DNA of 44,251 nucleotides from a virus: positions 1-44,251 of IMG/VR virus record IMGVR_UViG_3300010885_050341; one strand, written 5' to 3'. Below are positions 1 to 8,506 of the stretch, in pieces (position 1 is the first letter of the stretch; each line of letters opens with the position of its first letter). Position numbers and translations under genes: made by a program. The notes beneath the pieces were generated by a model, which did no database searches, was not told the DNA's origin, and saw only the letters and a program-made list of their open reading frames with translations.

Positions 1-264
1 ATTTCCAGGCTGGCCATATGTTTGGCCATTTGCATAAACTCTTTTTATTTCAAATTTTTTATCAGATATTGTTTCGATAATTTTTAAAAAGTCGTTTTTA
101 AAAAAAAGATCGTTTTCTAAATCCATATACCAAAATTTATAATCGGATGGGTTTTTGCTATAACCGATATATTTCCACTGACCGTTTAAAATTGTTTTTT
201 CTAAAACGTAATTATATTGTTCGTCATTTAATACATTATAAAAGTATTTCACATTAAACTCCAT
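1..264 (-). CDS. 2OG-Fe(II) oxygenase (prolyl-4-hydroxylase type), N-terminal part only
   Basis: Reading leftward from an ATG at 264, 88 codons stay open to the window edge, so only the N-terminus is present. The protein starts MEFNVKYFYNVLNDEQYNYV and its last visible stretch is RVYANGQTYGQPGN. That stretch matches the conserved strand just before the first iron-binding His of the 2OG-Fe(II) oxygenases common in T4-like marine phages; the HxD...H iron ligands would lie outside the window. Family knowledge: such enzymes hydroxylate prolines or other substrates using 2-oxoglutarate and O2. The substrate here is unknown. The start lies 3 nt after the stop of the adhesin gene, so it is probably the last visible gene of the fibre transcript. 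The ribosome binding site is weak. Confidence 0.72.
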   Translation of the reverse strand, partial: MEFNVKYFYNVLNDEQYNYVLEKTILNGQWKYIGYSKNPSDYKFWYMDLENDLFFKNDFLKIIETISDKKFEIKRVYANGQTYGQPGN

Positions 265-267
265 AAA

Positions 268-1140
268 TTAAATATTATTTTGAGACCCGTAAATTGTTCC
301 TACTTGAGCAAACTGAACATAATTCGAACCTAATATAGAAGCACCACCTTCTCCTGGAGTTGTTGAAGAACCCTGTTGCCCCGCTCCGCCCGCTTGACCT
401 AAACCGCCACCAGAACCACCTTGGCCACCACTATTAAACGCTTGACCGTTTGTGCCACCTGGTAAACCACCAGCAGTTAACGAACCCACTTGACCTTCAC
501 CACCACCAGCGTGCTGACCACCAGAACCAACTACATAACCTGCACCACCGCCACCGCCAGCACCACCGTGACCTCTTCTTGGTCGTTGGTTGTCTTCATA
601 ACCACGACCTCCGTTACCACCGCCTCCGCCTCCGCCAATAACGCCAACGTTATAAAGGATAGTTGGTGCACCATTTATTAAAAGCGCAGTACCACCTGCT
701 TGACCTTGACCGCCTTGTGATGGTCCTGGGTTTGAATAAGTTCCTGTACCACCATTACCGCCTTTGCCGACGATATAACCAGCATTTTGTATAGTTATAA
801 GATCGCCTGTAGCACCTTGTATGTTTAAACCATAATTAGAAGTAGTAGTTGCTCCTAATACAACTTCAGAACCAATACTAACAACTCCATATGTTTTCCC
901 TGGGGATGGAGATGTAAATACGTAATCTGTTTGATTAGTATTAAGCGTTGTTATTAAAGCTGCATGACTTAGCAAATTATTTGATGATATAATAGTTCCG
1001 GAATTTGTTTGAACACCAGTTCCGCCAACTGATGCAAGGTTTCTTACATCAGCATCATTGAAAGACAAGGTTGCTGTAGCTTGTCTCCCTAATTCCGTAT
1101 TAATAGCCGAAAAACTTAGTGAACTTGCGGGTAAAGTCAT
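268..1140 (-). CDS. Glycine-rich tail-fibre adhesin (gp38-like receptor-binding protein)
   Basis: 290 residues. The N-terminus (MTLPASSLSFSAINTELGRQ, then a SFNDADVRNLASVGG stretch) is the kind of attachment segment seen in many phage tip proteins. Residues about 125-270 are a glycine-rich domain with repeated GGxGG runs, as in polyglycine-helix adhesins of the T-even gp38 type. The C-terminus ends YVQFAQVGTIYGSQNNI. Family knowledge: such domains bind outer-membrane receptors, and the loops between Gly segments set specificity. The ATG overlaps the stop of the upstream S74 fibre by 4 nt (ATGA), implying translational coupling and perhaps a fibre/tip pair. The receptor is unknown, and a capsular polysaccharide-binding role is equally possible. 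Confidence 0.7.
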   Translation of the reverse strand: MTLPASSLSFSAINTELGRQATATLSFNDADVRNLASVGGTGVQTNSGTIISSNNLLSHAALITTLNTNQTDYVFTSPSPGKTYGVVSIGSEVVLGATTTSNYGLNIQGATGDLITIQNAGYIVGKGGNGGTGTYSNPGPSQGGQGQAGGTALLINGAPTILYNVGVIGGGGGGGNGGRGYEDNQRPRRGHGGAGGGGGAGYVVGSGGQHAGGGEGQVGSLTAGGLPGGTNGQAFNSGGQGGSGGGLGQAGGAGQQGSSTTPGEGGASILGSNYVQFAQVGTIYGSQNNI

Positions 1141-2471
1141 TTAGACTCTAACTCCTTAACTCTGTTTTCTAGTTCTTTAATTGCTTCGATAAGAAGAGGT
1201 ACAAGCTTTTCGTAACGAACAGTAAGATACTTATCGTCAATAGGAGCTGGTACGACAATCTCTGGCATAACAGCTTGAACTTCTTGAGCCGATACACCAA
1301 CTTCTGGAGTTGCTTCATACCCTAATGACTGAGCTAATTCGTTTGCTTCGTAATAAAAGCCAGAGAGTGCCTTGACCTTTTCAAGAGCATTTTCGATATT
1401 GCCCTTACGAATCTTAAGACGTTCGTCTGAATAGTAAGCAGTAATGTTACCAGTTGCGTAAATAGCGCCAGCGCCTGGATCGGCAGTCGTTCCAACAGAA
1501 AAACCACCACCAGCAGGAAGACGTGCACGTTCAGAACCACCAGTAAATAATGCCATAGCGCCAGATGCAGGTCCAACACGACAAACTGCAGAGCTTACGC
1601 CAGGAGCAACAATAAAATCTGAAGTAGATGAATCAGTTACAACTAAACCGTTATTTCCTGCGCTAGCAACTACTTTTAATTTTGAATCTGTTGCTGTTGA
1701 GCCGATACCAACGTTACCAGTTGCAGTAATACGCATACGTTCTTGAAAGCTATCAGAACCGTTGCCTGTATTGAATCGGATAGAACCTAAATCGGTTCCT
1801 TCCATAACACCATCGATACTAGCAACCTTTTCAGCAGTATTTGCACCAGTCCATTTAATGTAACTACCATCGCCAGATGCGCCAGCCGCTGTTTGTAAAT
1901 TGATACCAGATGTAACACCAGAACCAGCCGAACGGTTGATTATTAACACATCTGACAAAGTGTTACTTGCAGTAATAGAAACTTGACCATTAGCAACAAC
2001 AGTCATACGAGCAGCATTATTACTAAACAAAACTAAACTATCAGCTGTTTGTGTACCAACAGCAAACCCACCTAAATCAGATGGACCAATAAAGCCATTG
2101 AGCGTACCGCCGCTTTGATTGATTTTCAAACCACCATTAAGCGCTGGGGTTATTTTTACGTTTCCGTTTACTTCTAATTTTTCACTTGGACTATTGTTAG
2201 CAATACCTAAATTACCATTAGCAACGAAATAAGAAGCAGTGCCTACAGTAAATGTATTACTTACTGTAGCAGTAACTGCTGAAGTTCCGGAAAATGCTGT
2301 TGAGTTGATTGTAGCGTTTACAGAAGAATTACCGATGGTAATTAATGACGGGGTAAACACAATACCATTTGAAGTAGAATTGATAGTCCCTAAACCAACT
2401 ACAGTTGAGTTAGCTACGAAACTTGTGTTTACTATCAGACCGTTTTTTACTACGAAATCTTTACCTGCCAT
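1137..2471 (-). CDS. Tail fibre with C-terminal S74 intramolecular chaperone
   Basis: 444 residues. Residues 1-340 are low-complexity beta-structured fibre repeats (short NSTVVGLG- or GNVGIGS-like strands). Residues about 345-444 form a Peptidase_S74 domain: YSDERLK with Ser348-Asp349, GVSAQEVQAVMPE, then a coiled coil to the end (LIEAIKELENRVKELESK). Family knowledge: the S74 domain helps the fibre trimerise and then cuts itself off at the conserved Ser-Asp. The start has an AAAGGGAACC ribosome binding site. Its stop overlaps the downstream glycine-rich adhesin start, suggesting the two are made together. Chaperone assignment is firm; which fibre position it occupies is inferred only. Confidence 0.86.
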   Translation of the reverse strand: MAGKDFVVKNGLIVNTSFVANSTVVGLGTINSTSNGIVFTPSLITIGNSSVNATINSTAFSGTSAVTATVSNTFTVGTASYFVANGNLGIANNSPSEKLEVNGNVKITPALNGGLKINQSGGTLNGFIGPSDLGGFAVGTQTADSLVLFSNNAARMTVVANGQVSITASNTLSDVLIINRSAGSGVTSGINLQTAAGASGDGSYIKWTGANTAEKVASIDGVMEGTDLGSIRFNTGNGSDSFQERMRITATGNVGIGSTATDSKLKVVASAGNNGLVVTDSSTSDFIVAPGVSSAVCRVGPASGAMALFTGGSERARLPAGGGFSVGTTADPGAGAIYATGNITAYYSDERLKIRKGNIENALEKVKALSGFYYEANELAQSLGYEATPEVGVSAQEVQAVMPEIVVPAPIDDKYLTVRYEKLVPLLIEAIKELENRVKELESK

Positions 2472-2505
2472 TGTGGTTCCCTTTCCCCTGGCTTTTTATT
2501 TTTAT

Positions 2506-2748
2506 TTAGGTGTTTAAAACTTCTGGCCACACAGCTTTAAGTTCTTCTACTGTTTGAGCAGCTTCAATAGCTGGATCAGATGTTACATCCCTAAGAGCTT
2601 GTTTTTGAGCCACAATTGTAGCAGTATTTGCATTTTGTTCTAGTGCTCGTTGAAAAGCTACATCTAATGCAGCAAGTAATGGTGCACGAGCAGCACGCAT
2701 TTTTTCACGATGAATATTACGAGCTTTTTCCATATTAACAGTAATCAT
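2506..2748 (-). CDS. Small phage tail assembly chaperone-like protein
   Basis: 80 residues, mostly helical and charged: KARNIHREKMRAARAPLLAA, a KQALRDVTSDP segment, and a C-terminal VEELKAVWP. This pattern (RAARAPLLAALDVA ... LRDVT.DP.I ... ELKAVWP) recurs in small proteins encoded beside tail fibres in phages and prophages, where they are usually called tail assembly or fibre chaperones. The assignment is by recalled family resemblance. Its start overlaps the upstream gene stop by 4 nt. A structural role rather than a chaperone one cannot be excluded. Confidence 0.58.
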   Translation of the reverse strand: MITVNMEKARNIHREKMRAARAPLLAALDVAFQRALEQNANTATIVAQKQALRDVTSDPAIEAAQTVEELKAVWPEVLNT

Positions 2749-2993
2749 TGACTATTTCCCTGTTTTGCAAACCAAGCTTCGTGACCGACACCATATCCAT
2801 CAGGCGTGGTAAAGTCGGCTTCCCATGCATTAAAAAAACTATCGTCAGGAAGTTCTACGGTGTCTTCTACAAACAAATAAGGTATACCAGCTGGAACATC
2901 TTTGCGAGCAACTTCTTCAATTGCAAGTTCGCCAGTTGGTATAATCATTGCAATACCACCAGTATCATTTGGAAAAATAATATATTTTCTCAT
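2745..2993 (-). CDS. Conserved small phage protein of fibre loci
   Basis: 82 residues beginning MRKYIIFPNDTGGIAMIIPT. A longer frame from 3053 exists, but the ATG at 2993 is preceded by GAGGCAAAT, a good ribosome binding site, and the upstream extension is hydrophobic and overlaps the preceding gene, so 2993 is chosen. The text (IIPTGELAIEEVARKDVPAG, then FFNAWEADF) is a family I have seen beside tail fibres of diverse phages; its function is not known. It is coupled by a 4-nt overlap to the next small gene, which suggests a shared role in fibre assembly. Confidence 0.58.
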   Translation of the reverse strand: MRKYIIFPNDTGGIAMIIPTGELAIEEVARKDVPAGIPYLFVEDTVELPDDSFFNAWEADFTTPDGYGVGHEAWFAKQGNSQ

Positions 2994-3000
2994 ATTTGCC

Positions 3001-3420
3001 TCATCTAATAACAGCAGCGTTAAAGGTGTAAATATCGTTTGTAGCGTAAACAACCAAACGAACTTGTGTAGTTGACATTAAAGTCGGAGCTGCTGTGATA
3101 GCTGATGCTAAAATACGAGCATTAACAGTACCACCAGCAACATCTCCAATTATAGCGCTTACGCAATAACTTGTATCGGGCATAGCAGTAGTAAAATTAA
3201 GCGTGTAATCACCTATACCGTTTCTAGTAACAGATGAAATATTTCCACTAGCGTTAACAGCTACTGTAGCAGTACCTTTATAACTTACCCATGCACGGCA
3301 ACCATAAGCAACAGCAGCTGAACCAAAACCAGAGTTAAAAGAACAGTTAGCACCAACACTAAGATTGGTGTCGACAGTAGCCGTTCCATATACTCTTGTT
3401 CCACTTAAAAGTTTTGCCAT
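3001..3420 (-). CDS. Short fibre-tip-like structural protein
   Basis: 139 residues, rich in Thr, Ala, Val and Gly with alternating beta strands. The central part, SSVTRNGIGDYTLNFTTAMP, is a motif that recurs in phage tail-fibre C-terminal domains (the GxGDYTVNFTTAMPD type). The start is preceded by AAGAGGACTATA and a NATAAATA late-promoter-like motif 21 nt upstream (3441-3448). The neighbours are fibre genes. It may be a small tip or a detached distal domain of a longer fibre; exact function unknown. Confidence 0.6.
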   Translation of the reverse strand: MAKLLSGTRVYGTATVDTNLSVGANCSFNSGFGSAAVAYGCRAWVSYKGTATVAVNASGNISSVTRNGIGDYTLNFTTAMPDTSYCVSAIIGDVAGGTVNARILASAITAAPTLMSTTQVRLVVYATNDIYTFNAAVIR

Positions 3421-3439
3421 TATAGTCCTCTTTAAATTA

Positions 3440-3607
3440 TTATTTATTACTTAATTCTTTTATTTGATTATCAAGATCTGTTATTATAGATTTTAATGCT
3501 TCATTTGCAGCCATATAAATGACTAGCTCATCAACACACTGCGAAAGCAATACCTTTGGATCCCAGTTATCAACATCAGTACCACCAAGTTTATACTGTA
3601 ACTTCAT
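3440..3607 (-). CDS. Hypothetical 55-residue protein, possible coiled coil
   Basis: A short frame overlapping the end of the LamG fibre gene by 17 nt: ATG at 3607, stop at 3440-3442. The product begins MKLQYKLGGTDVDNWDPKVL and ends with a heptad-like stretch LKSIITDLDNQIKELSNK. It has acidic/aliphatic composition unlike the Gly/Thr-rich fibres and ordinary codon use for this phage. It fills a gap that would otherwise be about 170 nt without a gene. I do not recognise a family. Whether it is translated depends on coupling with the upstream stop; no clear ribosome binding site was seen. Confidence 0.45.
   Translation of the reverse strand: MKLQYKLGGTDVDNWDPKVLLSQCVDELVIYMAANEALKSIITDLDNQIKELSNK
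3441..3448 (-). promoter_or_regulatory. Possible T4-type late promoter (AATAAATA)
   Basis: On the minus strand AATAAATA lies 21 nt upstream of the ATG at 3420. It differs from the T4 late consensus TATAAATA at one base. In an AT-rich genome a single such motif is weak evidence; position directly ahead of a gene raises it. Confidence 0.35.
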
Positions 3608-5975
3608 CAAAAGAACCATTTACAGATAATGTACCATCTGAAAACAATTTTTGAACTACACCATCTGTTGATGCAACTGGTGCAAAATGCTTATAAAGAG
3701 CAGTGTTATTATTTGTTATTGTAAGCGAATTAGTACTAGAATCTGTGACAATTGCAGAACTATTAGCAACTTTAAGAAGTAGTGCTGTATTAGTTATTGC
3801 TTGCAACACATCTGTCGGTGGTGTAAAACTTGTAGTATAAACTGCTGTGCCTTTTACCCAACGAATATTAGTAAGATAGCCAGTAAAATATGGTGTGCCT
3901 GAAGTATCCCATCTTCTTCCAATATTCCAACCATCGCCATTGCTGTTTAATGTACCATCCCAAGTACTAGCAGCCCCCGCTGCAGTTGAATCAACCCCAT
4001 TTATATAAATTTTAAACGTGCTACCAGTAAAAACAAAAGCAATATGATACCAAGTATTAAGTGCAAGTGCTGAAGTAGACACTGCAGATCTTACCCATGC
4101 AGATCCATTATAATATCCAATATATGGAAATAATCCAAGTACTTGTGGATCAGTTCCACCATCATTTAACCCTATATAAAGATTTACTGGATTACTAGTA
4201 CCTGTAAAAGTTTCAGAAAGTATAGAGGCTTGTGTTGCTGAAGAACCAACATTTATCCAACATTCAAAAGTAAACGGTGTTGTATTTGTTGGAATAGAAA
4301 ATGCGGAAGTAGCGGCAAAAGACAGATATTGAGATAATCCGTTAAACAATATACTGCCGCATGTAGTAGTAGTAAATGGGCTTATTTTATTAAAACCTGT
4401 ATTACCAGGATTTGTTACTAAAACTCTAGTGTTTGCACCACCAGAAGCTGTAATACTATTTGCTTCAGCAGTTTCTAATAATAAAATTGTATTTGCTGTT
4501 GCGCCTAAATTATATTTTGATGGAGTAAAATTTGTTGTATATAGAGCAGTATTTGTTAATCTAAGATTACTTATACTACCATTCCAAAAAGTACTTGTTT
4601 GGTTTCTTCCAATATAAGCAGTTGAAACAGTTGTATTACCAGAAATAGTAGCAGAACCATTAGCAGTACCATTAAGATACTGAGTTAATGTTGTACCATT
4701 TCTTACAAGAGCAACGTGATACCAAGTATTATTAGCTAATGCTGTACCAGTTATTGTTGCAGAACCGCTATTATAATATGCAGAGAGGACGTTATTAACT
4801 AATCTAATTTCATAGTTGTTAGTACCAGAGTTGTATGCTTTAAAAACTGGCCCTTCAGCTACCGATGTAGCAGGATTAATCCACGCTTCGAGTGTAAAAT
4901 TGCTACCAGTTAAAGATGGTAAAGTTGTTGTTGTAAAATAATTATTAACACCATTGAAATAAGCACTACCACCATTTAATGTTACTTCATCAAAACCTTT
5001 AACTACTTGCACCGAATTATTTGAATATATTCTTTGTGTTGGTGTATAACTATTAGTAACAAATGTACCATTAGATGTAAATGTATGGACTTGATATGTA
5101 CCAGAAGAATTTGAAAATGATGTTATTGTTCCACCAGTTGCAGCAGGTCCAAAAGCTTTGTATGCAATAATAACAGCGCCGTTTGAACCAGCTTTACCTG
5201 GACCATCGGCACCACCTGCGCCAGCACCGCCACCACCACCAGAACCAATGCCTGTACCAACTGTTGCTGCTTTATTATTTTGCGATGTAGCGCCTTCACC
5301 ACCACCGCCTGTTCCACCAGTACCAATTGTTGTGGAGCTACTACTGAAGTTACCACCACCACCACCAGCGCCGTAATAAACAGTAGCACCAGTTATGGTA
5401 AGTGGAATACCAGCACCACCATTTAACGTACCTACAGCACCACCACCACCACCGCCACCGCCTCTGCTGCCGTTACCAGCGCCACCTCTGTTGCCATAAC
5501 CGCCAGTTGCAGAAGAAGCTTGTTGATCGTTACTAGGTGCACCTGTCGCATTATCACCGTTACCACCACCGGAACCACCAGATCGACCAACAGCACTAGA
5601 TAATCTATTGATACCGCCACCACCACCGCCAATAGCAGTATAAGTTGTTGCACCAATAGTTACTGTAGTATTTGAACCATCACCGCCCTGTGTATAGGTA
5701 GTACTTGAAGTAGATACACCACCACTACCAGATGTTCCGACAACAATCGGTATTGAACAAGCAATTGGAATTGTTACGTCTGTTAAGTAAAATACACCAC
5801 CGCCGCCACCACCACCGCCAGCGTTACCATAACCTGCACCACCACCACCGCCACCGCCAGCACCTAATATATCAAAAATTGTTGCATTATATACACCATT
5901 TATAGTATACTCATCAAAATCGCCACTACCACCAGTAGTTAAAATACCTACATTACTAATACTAACGTTAGCCAT
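3591..5975 (-). CDS. Large glycine-rich tail fibre with two LamG/concanavalin-like domains
   Basis: 794 residues. Residues about 38-270 are glycine-rich (GAGGGGGGGAGYG and similar). Two LamG-type jelly rolls follow at about 336-485 and 543-725. Each has the pattern FTLEAWIN or FTFECWIN, then NTWYHVALV or NTWYHIAFV, then IGRN or IGRR, then a NLRLTN / NIRWVKG strand and YTTxFTP. The phrase FDEVT recurs at 328-332 and at the C-terminus, and FDEYT near the start, suggesting module boundaries. LamG folds usually bind carbohydrates, so this is likely a polysaccharide-binding fibre. The start overlaps the upstream stop as TAATG. Function beyond adhesion is inferred. Confidence 0.84.
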   Translation of the reverse strand: MANVSISNVGILTTGGSGDFDEYTINGVYNATIFDILGAGGGGGGGAGYGNAGGGGGGGGVFYLTDVTIPIACSIPIVVGTSGSGGVSTSSTTYTQGGDGSNTTVTIGATTYTAIGGGGGGINRLSSAVGRSGGSGGGNGDNATGAPSNDQQASSATGGYGNRGGAGNGSRGGGGGGGGAVGTLNGGAGIPLTITGATVYYGAGGGGGNFSSSSTTIGTGGTGGGGEGATSQNNKAATVGTGIGSGGGGGAGAGGADGPGKAGSNGAVIIAYKAFGPAATGGTITSFSNSSGTYQVHTFTSNGTFVTNSYTPTQRIYSNNSVQVVKGFDEVTLNGGSAYFNGVNNYFTTTTLPSLTGSNFTLEAWINPATSVAEGPVFKAYNSGTNNYEIRLVNNVLSAYYNSGSATITGTALANNTWYHVALVRNGTTLTQYLNGTANGSATISGNTTVSTAYIGRNQTSTFWNGSISNLRLTNTALYTTNFTPSKYNLGATANTILLLETAEANSITASGGANTRVLVTNPGNTGFNKISPFTTTTCGSILFNGLSQYLSFAATSAFSIPTNTTPFTFECWINVGSSATQASILSETFTGTSNPVNLYIGLNDGGTDPQVLGLFPYIGYYNGSAWVRSAVSTSALALNTWYHIAFVFTGSTFKIYINGVDSTAAGAASTWDGTLNSNGDGWNIGRRWDTSGTPYFTGYLTNIRWVKGTAVYTTSFTPPTDVLQAITNTALLLKVANSSAIVTDSSTNSLTITNNNTALYKHFAPVASTDGVVQKLFSDGTLSVNGSFDEVTV

Positions 5976-6898
5976 TATCCAAAAACCGTATCAAGAGAAC
6001 CTGTTGTTGCGTTATATATTTGATAAACAACACTACTAGTTGTGTTAGCAAAACCAACACGACCGCCAACATATAAATTATTTGCTACACCAAGACCACC
6101 AGCAGTTGTAATTGCACCAGAAGTAGCATTAGCGGAAGCTGTTACATTGGTAAATGCATATGACGAAGCAAGGTTAACACCACCACCGGAAACAGTTGAC
6201 CAATACACATTACCAGAAGCACCAGAGGTTAATACTTGACCTGCAGTACCAACACTAGCATTAGCTGTGATGGTAGTAGATATTACTACGTTACCAGAGA
6301 ACGTAATAGTATTTGTAAACGATTGAGTATTAGACCACGTATACTGTGCAGCAGTATTAACACCTGCAGCAGCTGCAGCCCAATATGGCGAACCTGTTGT
6401 GCCATTCGAGGTTAACACTTGTCCAGAAGTTCCCGAACCGCCATTAGAAATAAGCGGCGTAGTTAATACAATATTAGCATTATGAGTATAAACACCAGAT
6501 ATAGTAAATGAACCAGTGCTATTAACAACGTTAACGCCTAATTGAGCATAAGGCAAAGTGCCAGTAGTAATATTAGTAGCGTTCGTATAATATGCTGGTA
6601 ATTGTCCACCAAGGTTGTTAGCATTATTAGCTGTACCATTAATTACTTGAGAAAATGTAATAGTATTAGAAAATGTTTGGGTATTTGACCAAGTATATTG
6701 CGCAGCTGTGTTAGTACCAACAATAGTAGACCAGTAAACAGCAGATCCATTAGTTGTTAATGCTTGCCCAGATGTACCAAGAGTACCGTTAGCCGAAACT
6801 GTTGTAACTGCAAGCGTATTTGCAATCGACACAGTACCTGATGCTGTGTTAACGGTTACATACTGTCCAAATAAACTTAACTGTTGATTCTGTGCCAT
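5975..6898 (-). CDS. Repeat-built tail fibre segment
   Basis: 307 residues starting MAQNQQLSLFGQYVTVNTAS and ending NATTGSLDTVFG. It contains repeated modules: YTWSNTQTFSNTITFS at two places, and GTSGQALTTNGSAVYWST-like units (GQVLTSNGTTGSPYW, GQVLTSGASGNVYWS). The same module type appears in the genes at 9716-12244 and 14184-15971, so these fibres share parts. Its stop overlaps the LamG fibre start (TAATG), and the two may form one composite fibre. An AATAAATA motif lies 17 nt upstream. No enzymatic motif seen. Confidence 0.76.
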   Translation of the reverse strand: MAQNQQLSLFGQYVTVNTASGTVSIANTLAVTTVSANGTLGTSGQALTTNGSAVYWSTIVGTNTAAQYTWSNTQTFSNTITFSQVINGTANNANNLGGQLPAYYTNATNITTGTLPYAQLGVNVVNSTGSFTISGVYTHNANIVLTTPLISNGGSGTSGQVLTSNGTTGSPYWAAAAAGVNTAAQYTWSNTQSFTNTITFSGNVVISTTITANASVGTAGQVLTSGASGNVYWSTVSGGGVNLASSYAFTNVTASANATSGAITTAGGLGVANNLYVGGRVGFANTTSSVVYQIYNATTGSLDTVFG

Positions 6899-6914
6899 TG
6901 GTTGCCTTTTTAAC

Positions 6915-6922
6915 TATTTATT
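6915..6922 (-). promoter_or_regulatory. Possible T4-type late promoter (AATAAATA)
   Basis: Minus-strand AATAAATAG lies 17 nt before the ATG at 6898, between this gene and the end of the 57-residue gene. One mismatch to the T4 late consensus. Confidence 0.37.
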
Positions 6923-7091
6923 CGTTTGGCGTATCGGCAGGTAACGGTTCGTTGCCTTCAGCAAGCCAGCGCACATACTCTTCAGCAGTCACAAGGCACG
7001 ACTCTTGATGACCATCAGGCCACTCGCGCCAAACGACTTGAATAGATTGCATAGGTCGAATAGGTAAAAGTTTCCAAATTGGTTCGCTCAT
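6918..7091 (-). CDS. Small tail-fibre assembly-type protein (57 aa)
   Basis: ATG at 7091 overlaps the TGA of the upstream fibre as ATGA; the stop is at 6918-6920. The product starts MSEPIWKLLPIRPMQSIQVV, and its C-terminal part AEEYVRWLAEGNEPLPADTP carries the W-L-A-x-G-N-x-P-L-P-A-D pattern typical of small fibre-assembly proteins in phages. Trp-rich and acidic, unlike the fibres themselves. The coupling to the fibre gene suggests it helps that fibre fold or attach. The assignment rests on the motif and position. Confidence 0.58.
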   Translation of the reverse strand: MSEPIWKLLPIRPMQSIQVVWREWPDGHQESCLVTAEEYVRWLAEGNEPLPADTPNE

Positions 7092-8194
7092 AATTCACAC
7101 CCTGTAAAATACATTAATGCGCCGGAATTGCTCATATAAATCATAGTTGCATTACCAGCAACTAGTCCGCTCATACCACTAAGTAAAATAAACGCAGCTG
7201 AATCATTCGAACCACCAAAAGTAACACCTGTTGAATTGCTAGTTGCTGTAGAAGCTAAAAAACCAGCAAAATGAGAAGCACTACTTACAAAAATGCCAGT
7301 AGCTGGAATACGCGGGCGAACCATATATGGTATAACATAATAAGCGGAAGTGGTTGAACCAGCCATTCCGGAACCAATATATGGGTTTGCTCCACCAGCG
7401 TAGGAAAATGATGGAAGATATCTCTGACACTTTGCCAGCGTATTGGAATAAATCTCCCGCTCAAACGGCGTTGCCACAGAGCCAACTTCAAGCTGGACGC
7501 CTGTAAGATACCAAGTAGCACCATTGTTAGCAACAATATTTTGCGAACCCGATACACTTAATGCGCCGCCAGCACCCCATACGTTTGCCGTAGAATTAAA
7601 ATTTGAACCAGATCCAAGACTAAACCAAAAACCAAAACCACGACCATTTGTTGTTCCAAATGTTCCAGTTGTTGGTCCTGGAATCGTAATTGTTTTCTTT
7701 TCCCAAGTATTTGCCGCGTTGATTGTATAGGTGGCTGGATATGCCGCATCATCACTACCAGAACGAACTGCAACAACAAATGTTCCTGTCAAACTGGAAC
7801 GTATCCAAAACGATAATGTTGCACTTAATGCACTAGATGTTCCCCACATTAAATCGGCAGCATTAAATCCTTCCACATATTGAACCATATAGAAGTAATC
7901 ACTCGCACCAATAGTATAAGCAGACAAAGAAGTCACAAGAAGACTATTGGAAAAACCCTGACCAGATGGAACAGTGCTAGATTGTTGCACTGAATACTTA
8001 GATGACTGAGCATTGGTTGCAACCCAACGATCAAGAGTATATGTTGAACCAATAGTGGTTGGCGTAACACTTGCCCCCGCATTACGCTGGTCAATGACCA
8101 TCGCGCCGTTGATGATGCGATTGCGCATGAATCCGCCAGCGTTAACACCACCAGCACCACCAGCAAGGACAGCAAGATCGTTAGTAATTGTCAT
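7088..8194 (-). CDS. Tail fibre with carbohydrate-binding-type domain
   Basis: 368 residues. Near the N-terminus, RNRIINGAMVIDQRNAG followed by YTLDRW is a widespread signature of phage and prophage tail-fibre head domains. The middle (LSFWIRSSLTGTFVVAVRS, KKTITIPG, WYLTGVQLEVGSVATPFE) resembles a jelly-roll carbohydrate-binding module ending in LEVGS.ATPFE. After CQRYLPSF a short C-terminal domain of about 100 residues follows, probably the exchangeable receptor-binding tip. Flanked by fibre genes; the 57-residue chaperone-like gene follows with ATGA coupling. Confidence 0.77.
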   Translation of the reverse strand: MTITNDLAVLAGGAGGVNAGGFMRNRIINGAMVIDQRNAGASVTPTTIGSTYTLDRWVATNAQSSKYSVQQSSTVPSGQGFSNSLLVTSLSAYTIGASDYFYMVQYVEGFNAADLMWGTSSALSATLSFWIRSSLTGTFVVAVRSGSDDAAYPATYTINAANTWEKKTITIPGPTTGTFGTTNGRGFGFWFSLGSGSNFNSTANVWGAGGALSVSGSQNIVANNGATWYLTGVQLEVGSVATPFEREIYSNTLAKCQRYLPSFSYAGGANPYIGSGMAGSTTSAYYVIPYMVRPRIPATGIFVSSASHFAGFLASTATSNSTGVTFGGSNDSAAFILLSGMSGLVAGNATMIYMSNSGALMYFTGCEL

Positions 8195-8224
8195 TTATTG
8201 TTTCCCCTCTGTCTACCAGTTATT

Positions 8225-8506
8225 TTAATCAAGAATGCTTATATTTTTTACAATATTGAGAAACCTAGAGTTTGGCTCTAAGGCTACAAACTCATGAGCT
8301 TGACCAGGTTTCCAATCAAGGAAATTCCCAGCCTTTGCTATAATCTCCCATCCAGCACCATGAACGCGAATACAACCTTCAAGAACGAAGGAAACATGAG
8401 CGGATGCTTCATCGTGGTTGTGCATGGGAAGCTTATCCCCGACATCCTCAAGCGTGTACAAAGCACCTTTTAGACCACCAAATGTTTTTGGTTCTGCTTG
8501 TAGCAT
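8225..8506 (-). CDS. Small cupin-fold protein
   Basis: 93 residues. The cupin metal-binding pattern is visible: HNHDEASAHVSFVLEG (His29, His31 and Glu34 or nearby His37) and, in the second motif, PGQAHEF. A single cupin barrel of about 90 residues is the usual minimum. Its start codon overlaps the stop of the upstream 112-residue gene. Small cupins occur in T4-like marine phages near fibre genes, but their substrate is not known; metal-dependent sugar or small-molecule chemistry is one possibility, and a non-enzymatic structural role is another. Confidence 0.72.
   Translation of the reverse strand: MLQAEPKTFGGLKGALYTLEDVGDKLPMHNHDEASAHVSFVLEGCIRVHGAGWEIIAKAGNFLDWKPGQAHEFVALEPNSRFLNIVKNISILD

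Noticed and set aside
2745-3053. Longer start (102 codons) for the small gene at 2745
   Set aside because: The extra part overlaps the upstream gene and has no ribosome site, while ATG 2993 has GAGG at good distance.
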